Positions 1 to 10,862 of a stretch of 64,000 nucleotides of DNA are shown here, piece after piece (position 1 is the stretch's first letter; each line of letters opens with the position of its first letter). Location: NCBI RefSeq assembly GCF_000764305.2, contig NW_025940924.1:66133-130132 (forward strand), read 5' to 3'. This DNA comes from Hyalella azteca (Eukaryota; Arthropoda; Malacostraca; Amphipoda; Hyalellidae). Position numbers and translations under genes: made by a program. Below the pieces are notes generated by a model. The model saw only the letters and a program-made list of their open reading frames with translations. It searched no databases and was not told the origin of the DNA.

Positions 1-457
1 ATATCGTGCCTGTCCAGTCCTCTATGTACGCGAAATTACACGCTGGCAAAATCTATGAAATAGAATAGTTTCCCCACAATTTAATTATTTAAGAGTATTC
101 ATAGTGACGTAGTCAAATAGCGTCACCATTCCATGTTGTTAGGAGGTAGAAGTGCGTGCATTAGTTATAGGTCAGCCATATATGACACCGAGCAAAGTTT
201 TTAGTTATTACGCCGTATTGAACTTATCCCGCCAGGAAATTCTATGGCATCTTCACATTCGATATTTTCAGGGAAGAGGGCATAATATTACCTATTGTTT
301 TATTCGGAAATGGGTTCTTTACAAATGAGTTCTTTTAAAGAACTGGGTTATTTTAAATTTTGAAAAGACGTAAATGTATCCTAAAATTTGTAGTGCATTT
401 ACTAGTATTTAAGAAGGATTAGTTGCAACCCAGATGTTCACAATCAGTGTACTGTTG
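1..457. other. AT-rich unique sequence
   Basis: No coding or repeat signal was recognised. There is a short 8+1+8 dyad, AGTTCTTT and AAAGAACT, near 327-343. Nothing else can be supported here. Confidence 0.4.
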
Positions 458-620
458 CGATGACCTGTATAGCCTGGCATGCCGTGAACCGGTCCACGCA
501 CGGTCACTGGTAGAATGACCTGCATAGCCCGGCGGTGCAGTGAACCGGTCCACGCACGGTCACTGGTAGAATGACCAGCATAGCCTGGTGGTGCCGTGAA
601 CCGGTCCATGCACGGTCTCT
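458..620. repeat. 56-bp minisatellite, about 2.9 copies
   Basis: Three consecutive copies of a GC-richer unit, recognisable by ATGACCTGCATAGCC followed by GTGAACCGGTCCA, lie in AT-rich flanks. Copies begin near 459, 513 and 569; the first is two bases short, giving spacings of 54 and 56. The few differences between copies suggest fairly recent amplification. The minus-strand open frame through it is a by-product of stop-free repeats and is not a gene. Confidence 0.9.
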
Positions 621-2471
621 TTTTTTGCTGCTAAGGTCAGCGCGAGTGCAGCTGCCGGGTCATCTCAGCGAGCATGGGTCATTCAGGACGAAGTAAAGGC
701 AAATGCACAGATACTTGAACAAATAATGACTAAAATAATTTAATAAATAGAGAAAATTCTGAGCAACAGCAATTTTACAACAAATGTTTGATGACGTAAT
801 TTTAGTTTGCAAGATCGAAATCATGGCAAAATGTTATGTTCAGGATGTCAAATTTTGTTTATATATTAGTATGTGTTTAATCATATATTCATGGAGACAT
901 GTATGCCGTGTAATCACACTGAACGTAATGACATTCAGAAAACTACCGTTGCATATATACATGAAAAATCATTACATGATTGTTGGAGAGAAATAGAATA
1001 CGCTTCACCTACAATGGACTCAATGTGCATTCAAATTGCCGGCGATTGAAAGGTCCACTACAAATTGAACTTTTTTGCACACCTCAAGACCAGTTCTGGT
1101 AGCGGATTCTTTTTAGGCTTTGCAAGCGACCTTTCCTCATGAAATTTCACAGACCGATGGTCAGGCTGGGCAGAACAATGAGGGTGTTAGGCTGGGCAAA
1201 GACTCTCCTCTAAAGGTCGGGTCAAAGGGCAAGAAATGCAATGATCGACAGCGGTCAGTGGCCACCGGGACCTTCTATGCAGTTCAGGACACTGGCCATT
1301 CTGTCCTTACAAGGCTGAACAAAGCCCGAGTCTCAGCAAAAAACTGCGTGCAGTTCCTTCAACAATGCGGGACGAAGAACGGGGCTCGCCTGCATACAAA
1401 CTCGGGTTTCTTTGTCCACGAGGCAATGTGATCATTTGAGTTCGGGTGCTGGAAAAGTTTGAATTTTCTTCGTTATGTAAGAATTTACCGTAAATTATCT
1501 TAATCACGTCACCCAAACACTTGAACAATTCTTCTGTCGTTATCGGGTCGAAATAAATTTAGCCCCATAGCCAGACAGAGAATATAAAAAGGGAGACATA
1601 ACTAACAAAAGAAGAATAATAAGAGATGCAAAATATTAAATGTGAGCACGAAGTTGAAATGGTAATGAACGATAATTTCAATGCATAAGTATACCTTACG
1701 TGAGCGGATCAAAAGAAAAATGATTCAAGAGAATGAAAAGACATTTTACAGTACTTATTGCTGTCAATTCAATGGAAAAATTCAGAGTATAGGCAATTTA
1801 TTTAAATCTGCATGGCACAGTGGCTCAATTTTTGCAGATGATCTGCGTATTTCGAGTGCCAATTAAAATGCAAGCCGATTTTGCACCTCTTTGTGGAGCC
1901 AATTTTTGTTCCCCAGACCATGAAACTCGATGGAGATTTTCTGACGTGTTGAGTAAAGTAATCCGTCAAATTTGCCGGATTTTCTCAATAAATCTGGCGT
2001 AGAGCCATTCAGAAATACGGATAAAAATCCCAAATCTGGCGTAAAACCATTCAGAAACGTGGAAATCTGATTCCTTCGTTAGAGATTCCCTCTCCCTTTA
2101 ATTGTGCTATTTTCATTCGAAAATTTGAACTCCGACGAACCAGGACCGAATATTCATAAATGGACTCATTTTCACAGAAGTCTATTAAGTATTTCTAGTC
2201 AAATGAAGATTATTGACTTATCTTTTCAAAGCGTAAGATATCTCCGTATCTTAAGAATCTCCTAAAGTTGCAGCGCGGCATCGAGAGCTCCAAGATAAAA
2301 ATTGCATTCACAGATACTAAAAATTTTGTATTTCCAATATCTTCGCATAAACAGTACATCATACATTCACTTACAATTGCAGATTCCTATCGTGAACAAT
2401 GTCAATAAACGTTTATCGACGAGGCATCCTTGATTTTGAAAAGCACTTTTTGGAATCGAAATGAAATAATA
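621..2471. other. Unique AT-rich sequence, no supported gene
   Basis: The segment 1100-1430 is less AT-rich and open for about 100 codons on the plus strand, but only from a TTG and with no recognisable domain. The short phrase AAATCTGGCGTA(G/A)A(G/A)CCATTCAGAAA occurs twice near 1991-2055. Otherwise nothing was seen. Confidence 0.35.
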
Positions 2472-2628
2472 GCTACGTGAAATTATTAAAATCACTTGGC
2501 TGCTTAAGTCGCAAATTTACCAGGAATTTAAAAGTAAAGACTCCAGACTCCGAAACGTTTTCGCTTATAAGAAATGGTGAACTTTTTGGCTATTTTCTTT
2601 ACTTTTAAATTCCTGCTACGTGAAATTA
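2472..2628. repeat. 20-bp inverted repeat bounded by a 14-bp direct repeat
   Basis: Arms 2521-2540 and 2596-2615 are perfect reverse complements (20 bp, ending in AAAAGTAAAGA on the left). A 55-base spacer separates them. The same 14-mer, GCTACGTGAAATTA, occurs at 2472-2485 and 2615-2628, bounding the hairpin; the right copy shares one base with the right arm. A hairpin within a short direct repeat fits a small insertion with a target-site duplication (MITE-like or retroposed). No transposase or terminal motif identifies a family. Confidence 0.6.
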
Positions 2629-3300
2629 ATTCATTTATTCATCCTCCGTCCACGAATCATCACAGAATTTTACCGGGCCATGCAGGGAGGAAGTTCGTCT
2701 GTGTCAGGCCGTAAATTTGGTGAAGGCAAAAGAGTGCCGCGCGATGGGATGATGTACGGCACTGAGAGCCTGGCAATTGGTGCCTCATTAAACTTAATCG
2801 GTGGCGTTGGCGGTGTCAGGGCCGCACGTCGACTGGCAAATCGCCCCTTTTGGCCGATTTGGGGCCGAATTTTGTGTTTGAAGTCAAACCGTGCGTGCTA
2901 AGCTCCGACTGCAGGCGCTGTAAAACATTGGAGCTTCAGTCACTTACGGAGTGAAGTATTAGAGCTCTGCTAAATTTAGGTATTTGAATGCTGAAACTCT
3001 GTTTGAAAACGAAGTTAAATATAAATTTGCCCTCGATATAGAAGCAAAATATTGAAGCTCTGCTCGAAAATGAAGTAAAATATTGAAACATAATATATAA
3101 TATTAATAATAATAATATTTCACGACTTCAATATAGTCAAAATTATCCATGCTAATATATGTTCTTGGTATTAGTCTTATTCGAGAATTCATAAAATGTT
3201 TTATATTTCACTTGGTGTTGTTCTTTTTTCCGCCTATATCCACAAAGATATGTATATGTTAGCTAGAGTCGTTGGGTGCCATCCTAATAATGAGTGTCAC
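2629..3300. other. GC-richer island in AT-rich DNA, then degenerate AT repeats
   Basis: The segment 2690-2900 is GC-rich for the neighbourhood and open for 93 codons on the plus strand without a recognisable domain. From 2940 to 3090, loosely repeated phrases (AGCTCTGCT, GAAGTAAAATATTGAA) suggest an eroded tandem duplication. No gene can be supported. Confidence 0.35.
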
Positions 3301-3328
3301 ACCCGGACATTAGCCACAATGTCCGGGT
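3301..3328. repeat. Perfect 11-bp hairpin with 6-base loop
   Basis: ACCCGGACATT (3301-3311) is followed by AGCCAC and then AATGTCCGGGT (3318-3328), its exact reverse complement. AATAAAG lies about 22 bases downstream (near 3350). A GC-rich stem in AT-rich DNA is conspicuous and could be a transposon end or an RNA 3'-end structure. It does not match the histone 3' stem-loop. Confidence 0.7.
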
Positions 3329-3717
3329 TTATATATCGCGGCTTTAAGCAATAAAGAAGATAAACCTTGAAGTTTTTTTAACTTAAATGAAATAAATTTT
3401 CCATGATTCATAAAAAGTTGGAGTATTGGTGCCTGCCTCAATAATTTGTCATCTATTTCAGAAAATTTGATGACCTCTGATACCTACAGAAATAATTATT
3501 TCGATGAACGGCCGTTTTGTTGCCGATGCCAAATTAGTTTTGATGCTTCACAACGGGTATTGCAGAACATTTTTATGGCGAGGTCGAATAAAATTTTTCT
3601 CTGTCCATTTTTTAGTATAATAACTAAAAATTCTTAACTTTCAATTAACAACAATCAATTTATCATTCTAATCGCCTTCCCCGTTCGAACAAAAGCACCG
3701 TTTGTAATGCCATTAAA
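3329..3717. other. AT-rich unique sequence
   Basis: No gene, repeat or conserved motif was recognised. Confidence 0.35.
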
Positions 3718-3834
3718 CCACCGCCGGCAATCGGTGTCCTATAGTGAGCAAAACTGGCCGCATTTTGAGCTCATCAGGCCGCATACTTCAGGCATTTACG
3801 GCCAGTTTTTGGGGCTTCAATTATCCGGCGGTGG
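3718..3834. repeat. Nested inverted repeats forming a roughly 117-base imperfect hairpin
   Basis: The outer arms CCACCGCCGG (3718-3727) and CCGGCGGTGG (3825-3834) are exact complements. The inner arms AAAACTGGCCG (3750-3760) and CGGCCAGTTTT (3799-3809) are too. Nested, they fold one GC-rich stem with internal loops. This architecture fits a foldback or MITE-type element or a structured non-coding RNA. Terminal repeats and target-site duplications are not evident. Confidence 0.6.
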
Positions 3835-4875
3835 CTCGTTGGGGCCAATTTTTAGCAGCTTAGTTAAACAGTCGGCCGTGGCAAAAGGCTGTTGAAAATA
3901 CAGACGAGCCTCATTGATGCTGTAGCATTACAACAGGTTAATTAGCGCGCTGGCAGCAGCACAGACACGGGCTTTTTGGAGCGCTGCACCAACTGTTGCT
4001 GGTCACTGGAAAACGATTGTGATGAAAATATCTATTTATTAAATTGCAACTAGATAGATGCAGATTCATTACATAGAGTTATTTTATAGATTACAGCTAT
4101 TTAATAAATTTTTGCTATTTAATCGAAAAAGTGGAAAATTCGATAGAATGGCAACAAATTCGCTTTGGTGTATTTTGTCTCAATTGTCTTTATTCATGCT
4201 GGGCTTCACAGCTGGAAAGTAATCAAGGGTGCAACGGAATCGTGTAGGATTATAATAAAATTTGAATGGTGATTTTTTTTCCTCGTGTGAAAAATGAACT
4301 GCTACATTTGATTTGACACAATTTAGCTAATTTTTTACTAACTATTAATAGCCTTAAATTTATCAAGGTTGTTCTACTTGAAATAACCCCATTAATAACA
4401 TTGCATACCTGATAAATTTGCGTGAAACTCAATTCCCAACTGCAATAAAAATAACAAGTGGTTATACATGAATTAGGAGAATACCAAAGAATATTCAAAT
4501 GTCAGCGATATAATGTAACGTACAACTTCGATGAAACAACGCATATTGTAGCCAATAGCAGCCACTTCGTATAATAGAAAGAATTGTCTATATTCTTTAA
4601 AATAATTACATCTTGATAGCGTTCAAATATACCTTAAAAACTCTGTAGTTCTCACTCTGCAAAATATTAGTTTTTTTCAGGGCCAAAAGTTCGTTATGGT
4701 TGGGATCGGCATAACGAAAGCCTGCTTGAGCGTCTCCGAGGCGAGGTGGCGTGATTTGCATCATCATTCTATTAGACATCGCCTGGGATTCTCTACAGGA
4801 ATTTAACTGCCATTCCAGACCACCGGACTGTTCCTGAACACTGCAACTTGCGCGCCACAGTCACCGCAGATTTTG
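3835..4875. other. AT-rich unique sequence
   Basis: No supported gene. The short minus-strand open frame around 4250-4498 is of low complexity and lacks an identifiable domain. Confidence 0.35.
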
Positions 4876-5228
4876 GTTGGTCTCTCGAGCCACAGGACGA
4901 GACGATGTAAGGAAGTGAGCAAAGTTGGTCTCTCGAGCCACAGGACGAGACGCTGTAAGGAAGTGAGCAAAGTTGGTCTCTTGAGCCGCAGGACGACACG
5001 CTGTAAGGAAGTAAGCAAAGTTGGTCTCTCGAGTCACAGGACGAGACGCTGTAAGGAAGTGAGCAAAGTTGGTCTCTCGAACGCTGTATAAGGAAGTGAG
5101 CAAAGTTGGTCTCTAGAGCCACAGGACGAGACGCTGTAAGGAAGTAAGCAAAGTTGGTCTCTTGAGCCACAGGACGAGACGCGGTAAGGAAGTGAGCAAA
5201 GTTGGTCTCTTGAGCCACAGGATGAGGC
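4876..5228. repeat. 48-bp tandem array, 8 units
   Basis: Units begin with GTTGGTCTCTCGAGCC at 4876, 4924, 4972, 5020, 5068, 5105, 5153 and 5201. All are 48 bp except the fifth (37 bp), which has an 11-bp deletion. Each unit holds a CTCGAG-like dyad. As 48 is divisible by three, frames stay open through the array on both strands. The minus strand reads a 16-residue repeat (FLTASRPVAQETNFAH-like) for about 145 codons from an ATG near 5230. No splice, promoter or domain evidence supports a protein. Confidence 0.92.
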
Positions 5229-6794
5229 ATTTTATTAACAATAAATTTGCGCAAAGAAATTTATTTCACACGACAGAAATCAAATCATGACTGTGAAGTA
5301 TGAACTCAAATTAAAGATATATCATATCTCAATGCAGCGAATAAAATAGTTGAAAAATATGCTGAAAGTTGCATCGATATCTCAATATGCACTATTCTCT
5401 CCCATCATTTCAATCTAACATTATCATAATGCGCTTCATTTTGAATGAATAATTGATAATAGGAACCACGTATTATTCGTACATTATATTTACGTTTTTC
5501 TTCGACAACTTCCTCTTCTATCACTTCCTAAAGGCCGCGTCGTTTCTTTGCTCGTTCCGCCACACAAAGATTCTCGCATTAACTGCTAAAAGAAAACTAA
5601 CTGACAATTTGCATTTTATCCCGCGTGTTAATGAAGCCAAACAGATCTGCGCTAAACACACTCTGCTAAACTGGCGGTGGAGCAAAAAGCAACGATCTCG
5701 CTTGGCCGCGGCTGAAAAATGTAGCCCTCTGGCCGACGGGTCGGAATACAAATGATGGCTGTGATTGTTTTAAAGCTGTGTTGGGAATGAGTTAGAGGCT
5801 TTAACTCAATTGCGGGATTCTGCGTTGCGGCCAATGGGTCGGGCTGTATACAGCCTCTCCCAAACCTTCATTGTTGCAAGCAAATTTGGTGGTTTTTGGT
5901 TAAGGGGATCAGGGGAGAATTGAACAGATTTGGTTACTGTATGCAATACAACAAAACGGTGCTTCAATTCAAATTGATTGTAGAACAGTAATTATGGCAA
6001 GTTTTTTATATTTTTAGTAGGAAAGATCTTTGAAAACCTTAAATAATACAGCTTCATTCTTTAATATTTAGTCTTTGACTTTCAACTCAATTTCAGGATC
6101 TAAACCACAATTCTTAGCGACGTATTTACGTTCAGCCTCCGATAGCCGCTGGTCTTGAGTCGGCGATCGTCTTACCGCCGCCCAAGAAGAGGCGGCTGCT
6201 GCGTCAAGACGTTAGATATTGCAAGTTGCCGAAAGCTCGTCTTGAGGACCGCTTCTGTTCTGTACAAATAACGACGTCATCTCGAATAACAGGCGGCCTA
6301 AGCTTCTGACTTAGTAACAAAAGCGAGAGTAGCAGCAGCAACAACAGCTGCAGCTACCAGCTTGAGCATCTTTAGCTATAAATCAACACGAGTGCTTCTA
6401 TAATAATAACATCTAAGACATGCGAGACCCTGCAGGAATTCCCTAGCCTACCTCGACCAAACGAGCCAGAATATTGAAGGGTTTCTCTGGCAAATTCAAA
6501 GCATGGGATAATGTAAACAGGACCACCAACCGTTCGTTCAGCGTAAGCATCCTTCAAAATATCCCCTTCTAAAGTCCGAAGATGACTAATCGATTTCTTG
6601 GAGCCTCTGCTCAAGATCTCAGCGCTCCTCAGCCAATAGGCAAGCTCCATCATAGCCTCCCAAACAATGCACGAACTTGCCATTGGTTGTTTACGAAGCT
6701 CTAACGAAAGGATTCACGAGAATTTAAGCAAAGATCGTTAATATGAACGAGAATGATGTTTGAGTTCGTAGCAGAAGGACGTGGACTTTCTTGT
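5229..6794. other. Unique sequence with GC-richer patches
   Basis: The segments 5520-5880 and 6110-6400 are GC-richer than the flanks and contain short non-ATG open frames in several phases. A partial CRE-like GACGTCA occurs near 6272. No domain, splice pair or repeat was recognised. Confidence 0.3.
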
Positions 6795-6964
6795 CCAATA
6801 GTGAGAGGGCTTCCAGTTCTTCAGATGGTCCTTGTCCTTCTGGGCCAATGCGCTCCTAGCTTATAACGTGTCTCAGCCAATCACTGGGCAGTCCTGGCAG
6901 CGTCTCAACCAATCACCGTTCTTGCTTGGAGAAAGAAGGGGATGGGATGGCGCTTGGTATTAAA
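6795..6964 (+). promoter_or_regulatory. CCAAT-box cluster with TATA-like element (candidate promoter)
   Basis: CCAAT occurs at 6795, 6845, 6877 and 6909. The last three are exactly 32 bp apart (about three helical turns), and the last two share the wider context CTCARCCAATCAC, matching the NF-Y preference for CCAATCA. A TATA-like TATTAAA follows at 6958-6964, and an ATG-initiated open frame begins at 7164. The layout resembles a promoter, but the regular spacing could come from a 32-bp duplication. Confidence 0.35.
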
Positions 6965-7163
6965 GTATGGAACTGGTCAACAATATCTTCCATTCCACGC
7001 AGGCCTTGTAATGTTCAATAACATAATTAACCTAATATTAATTGTCATGCATTGCACACGCAGTCGGATAAACAATGCTTGAAATAATTAACTACTTTAA
7101 TCCAAGAACACCCAATAACCTTCAAGAAGCCTTAGAGAAATTTCTTGCAGTGGCCGCAAGAAG

Positions 7164-7622
7164 ATGAAGGGACGTCAAGAGCCTTTCCTGAGGCTACCTT
7201 CACAGGGGATGGGGAGCCCGAAGACACAGATGGGGGGTCAAGAGAAATACGAGGAGGGGGGTTATTTTCCACTCAGCCATGATGAAGAGAGACGCCGGCA
7301 GCTTCTCATGCAAATGAATTACGAGCTGTTATTCATTTCAACTTCCTTTGATTCAGGCGGCCATTTATATGCGTTAGCAAGGAGGCTTGCACTTATTCAT
7401 CCATTAAGACTCATTAGTGAAATGTGCCAACATTTAGAGCGCGAAGCTGCTTGCTTCGTATCAATTATTGAGGTAATTTGCTCAGGAGGCTTCTCAAGGG
7501 GCGTCTGCCTTACTCATTTTCTACGCATTTCTCACGTATTTCTGCACTGGAGCTTTCTGCCTTGTCAGGCCTCGCCTTATTTCAACATCAATGGACCGCC
7601 TCAAATGAGGCTTCTGTTCTAA
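7164..7622 (+). CDS. Uncertain open frame, 152 aa, unknown protein
   Basis: An ATG-initiated frame of 152 codons ends with TAA in a GC-richer segment. No domain, signal peptide or family was recognised. The N-terminal third is charged and Gly/Arg-rich; the rest is mixed and moderately hydrophobic. A CCAAT cluster lies 250-370 bases upstream, an acceptor-like TTTCTTGCAG ends at 7150, and AATAAA occurs near 7789. The segment also holds the octamer ATGCAAAT (7308-7315), so it may instead be regulatory non-coding sequence. Frames this long are uncommon but not exceptional at this base composition. Confidence 0.2.
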   Translation: MKGRQEPFLRLPSQGMGSPKTQMGGQEKYEEGGYFPLSHDEERRRQLLMQMNYELLFISTSFDSGGHLYALARRLALIHPLRLISEMCQHLEREAACFVSIIEVICSGGFSRGVCLTHFLRISHVFLHWSFLPCQASPYFNINGPPQMRLLF

Positions 7623-8642
7623 AGAGAACCCCCGTCTTCTAGATTCTGTCAGATGCTCGTGTTGACAACATTAAAATTTATAAATATGGAGTATTCGCAG
7701 CGTTCGCTTTATGACTGAAAGGTTGATTCACAGTAAAAATATTGCGTAACACAAAAATTCCAAGAAGGAAAACGGAGTTTCTCATCCAAATAAACCTCCT
7801 CAGTTAGACTTAAGAATTACCGGTTTATTGAATAGATGATATTTTATTATATATATATATATATAGGAACATTTTCTACTTTTTGTTTGTGCGTGCATTT
7901 GAAGCTATACCGAAAATACGTACATAAATTTTGGGGCTCTTATACGAAATACATATTGCGTCGGGTTGTTATCTGGACTGGAAAATTTGTTTTAAGTGGA
8001 GAAAACGAAAGGATTGGAGGAGATGATGAAGGAATAGGATCGAAAATTGAACTTGGGAATTCGCAAATTTAAATGTGATTAAAAAAACTTAAACTAATCT
8101 TAAAGAAGCTCTGGCTGATTCTTTTGGTTTATAGAAAAACTGTAAAGAAGACACGGTTTCGTGTCGATACTCATTCACCGGTTTCTGATATCAACACAAA
8201 AACCATAGTGTAAGGATATAGTTTCGCAGTCTAAATAAAGAAATAATTCTAATTCCATTCAAGTCAGCTATAAACAAATTACTAACATCAAATTTTCACA
8301 AAAATACTAGAGCTTTGGCATAATGAACAATTTCAGATGGCAAACGAATCACTTATACTGAGTGCGCTGGGTCAGGTATTATAAACTCTTGCTTAAGGGT
8401 CAGCTAAAAAGAAATATGGATGGCTGCGTTTCACAATAATTGTTCTATAATTTAAAACGAGGTTCAAATGGGAGTACTATGTTCAATGTAAAATTTTGTA
8501 AGAGTTTTTTCATTTCTATTATCTATTATAGCAACATTTTTATTAACAGAATTTGGGATAACGAAAGTACTGAAATTCCAGGGATTGTCGATCTCGTCAA
8601 CGTTGGCCTAACCTGATATATAGTAGTATACCTTTTCCAATA
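7623..8642. other. AT-rich unique sequence with a short TA microsatellite
   Basis: An uninterrupted TA run lies at about 7849-7865. The rest carries no gene or repeat I can identify. Confidence 0.4.
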
Positions 8643-9236
8643 TTGCTATTGCAAAATAATAGAAAAAATAGTCCCATTTCATCCAGCCTCACCATTTTCC
8701 AAAGCATTTGCATAAATCCTTTCCAAATAACAGGCAGAGCCATCATGCGCTCAGGAAACAACTCCGGAAAACCCAAAACCTTTCCTTTCAAATTTACGGC
8801 GCCGCTGCCAAAATTCCAGCAATTGTCCAAGCTTTCCATGGAAGTTCTGGCGAGCTTCCCACGCCCGGCGAATTGCATGAATAAAATCGTGCAATCTGGA
8901 CTGCAAAGTTTGCTCTCAGAAAATTCAAATGATGAGGAACAGGAAGCGCCGGTGGTCAATCTTCATTTTGATTCCATCATAATTGGTGCTGAGGCAGCCA
9001 CGGCCGCTGCAGCTGCCGAGTCTACCTCTTCCATAAAAGACGGATTTCAAAATATGGAAATGAAGGCTTGCAATATCAGGGAAGAAGACCGTAGGCCGGC
9101 GAGCGCCCGGAATAAATTTTACGGCCCATTCAAGTGTATGTTTTCCATTAGCATCGACTGGCTTTCCTTAACTTGCGTTCCGGACGGCGTTCCATATGTA
9201 CGCACTAGAGAAGCTTTCGCTTGTGGTTGTCAATGA
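8643..9236 (+). CDS. Uncertain long open frame, unknown protein
   Basis: A stop-free stretch of 197 codons begins at a TTG; the first ATG is at 8745, leaving 164 codons. The translation has an acidic patch (NSNDEEQEA), an Ala-rich run (EAATAAAAAEST) and a Cys-containing C-terminus, with no recognised domain. Length alone is noteworthy at this base composition. No convincing acceptor, donor or nearby poly(A) signal defines a transcript. It could be an exon, a decayed gene or chance. Confidence 0.2.
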   Translation: MLLQNNRKNSPISSSLTIFQSICINPFQITGRAIMRSGNNSGKPKTFPFKFTAPLPKFQQLSKLSMEVLASFPRPANCMNKIVQSGLQSLLSENSNDEEQEAPVVNLHFDSIIIGAEAATAAAAAESTSSIKDGFQNMEMKACNIREEDRRPASARNKFYGPFKCMFSISIDWLSLTCVPDGVPYVRTREAFACGCQ

Positions 9237-9280
9237 CGGATGGACGCTGGAAATAACTTATCAGTAGTTTTATTCATGGT

Positions 9281-9420
9281 GAAAATATATGTATGGATAT
9301 AATACCTATATGTATATAAAATATATGGAGAAAATATATGTATAGATAAAATACATGTATATAAAATATATGGAGAAAATATATGTATGTTTATATATCC
9401 GCAATATATGTGAATATATA
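9281..9420. repeat. AT-rich minisatellite, units of 45-49 bp
   Basis: GAAAATATATGTAT recurs at 9281, 9330 and 9375 with similar following text (ATGTATATAAAATATATG). The units differ slightly in length. The array is almost purely A/T and should be easily unwound. Confidence 0.8.
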
Positions 9421-10694
9421 AAGACAAATTTATGAGAAATAGCACGTTTATAAATGATATCATTTATGGCACGAAAAAGATGAAAAGGGGATGTACTAAG
9501 AGAAAATAAAATGAATTTTAAAGTACAATATTATGTAATTTGGGTGATGCTACAATAATAGGATATTTCACATGTAAAATTATTACTGTCAAATTGTGAA
9601 ATGTCACATTATATGTTAATTTTTTCGAGAGAATTTGAGAGAACTTTTTTCTCGAGAGAAACCGAGAGAATTTGGTTAAGAAATAATTTAATGAATTACA
9701 CGGATTAAGTTTTTCATGTTTCATCATTGACACTCGACTGCGATACTTGAGATCAAATTGTTAGTCATTTTCAAATGTATAAAAATTACAAAAAATGGAA
9801 TAGTAATAATAATAGTAATTAATTCAATTCGATTACTTTAGTATTTTCAAGTATCAGTAAAATATTCTTAGTCGACGACTAAACTATGAGCGTTGCGCAT
9901 GTCAAACGTATGGAGCAGAGCGGTATATAGTTGATTAAAAATAGAATAAAAGATTTGATAAAAATCTTAGAGTTCTTCAGTCATGACATTCCCTGGTCAA
10001 TGAAGACATAACTAAAACAACCGGCTTTAAGGTGTAGTCACATTATCAACGACGTATTAAAATGTTACAATAAGGCCATTTAAACGTTAACCAAATTTTC
10101 TAGAGCAAGATACTCAAATTCTGAGATAGGCAGCTCGCCTGCACTTGGTAGCCGTTCATACTATATTTATACTAATTTCCGGCTCTCATCCAATAATAAA
10201 GGCCACGTCATTGGATTCTCAAATGGCTAAAAATTACTAAATTTGTAAACTGTCCACTAGTTTCAATAATTTTTTTAATACTCTGCTTTCTTTCTCAAAG
10301 CTACGATGAAAATATTCATTTAATTGACAATTTTTTCCTATAGAATTTATTCACTTATGTAACCTTATATACCAATTATCATTGTAATGACATACATTTT
10401 TTTCAGATTTACAACTCTCCATCGACATTCACTAGTTCCCAGATAAATAAATTGAACAAAAAATTGGGAACGTCTGATCATGTATATACGAGGCCTGCCG
10501 CGGGTAACTTCCAAAAATGGCGTCAGCGAGCGGCGGGACCGAGAGGGATGACAGGGAGAAAAGGGATAGAGAGAGAGCCCTGGGTCTGAGGATAAATTGA
10601 GAGTCCACTGGAGGCAGGGACAAAAATTGCAGCTACCGAGGGAGAGAAGCCCGCCTGCTTTGTTTACACGGACGATGCGATCACAGATTGTGAG
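9421..10694. other. AT-rich unique sequence with a GAGAGAA cluster
   Basis: A cluster of GAGAGAA motifs around a TTTTTTCTCGAGAGAA dyad lies at 9625-9680. Further on, 10490-10640 is GC-richer and purine-rich (GAGAGAGAGCCC). No gene was recognised. Confidence 0.35.
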
Positions 10695-10861
10695 GGAGGC
10701 CATTCCCTCATGTCCTCAGCTCCCGTGCTGCACGTGCGGGAGGCCATTCCCTCATGTCCTCAGCTCCCGTGCTGCACGTGCGGGAGGCCATTCCCTCATG
10801 TCCTCAGCTCCCGTGCTGCACGTGAGGGAGGCGATTCCCTCATGTCCTCAGCTCCCGTGCT
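10695..10861. repeat. 44-bp minisatellite, about 3.8 copies
   Basis: CCATTCCCTCATGTCCTCAG or a near variant occurs at 10700, 10744, 10788 and 10832, spaced exactly 44 bp. The units are GC-rich with a CACGTG E-box-like hexamer at each join. The array stops mid-unit at the N at 10862, so its true length is unknown. Confidence 0.93.
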
Positions 10862-10862
10862 N
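10862..10862. other. Single ambiguous base at a junction of two arrays
   Basis: The only N seen in the window sits exactly where the 44-bp array gives way to an unrelated array of about 105 bp. This is typical of an assembly joint or unresolved repeat. Sequence may be missing, so the adjacency of the two arrays should not be taken as proven. Confidence 0.9.

Noticed and set aside
7308..7315. Octamer ATGCAAAT as a POU enhancer
   Set aside because: A single eight-base match is expected by chance in this much AT-rich DNA.
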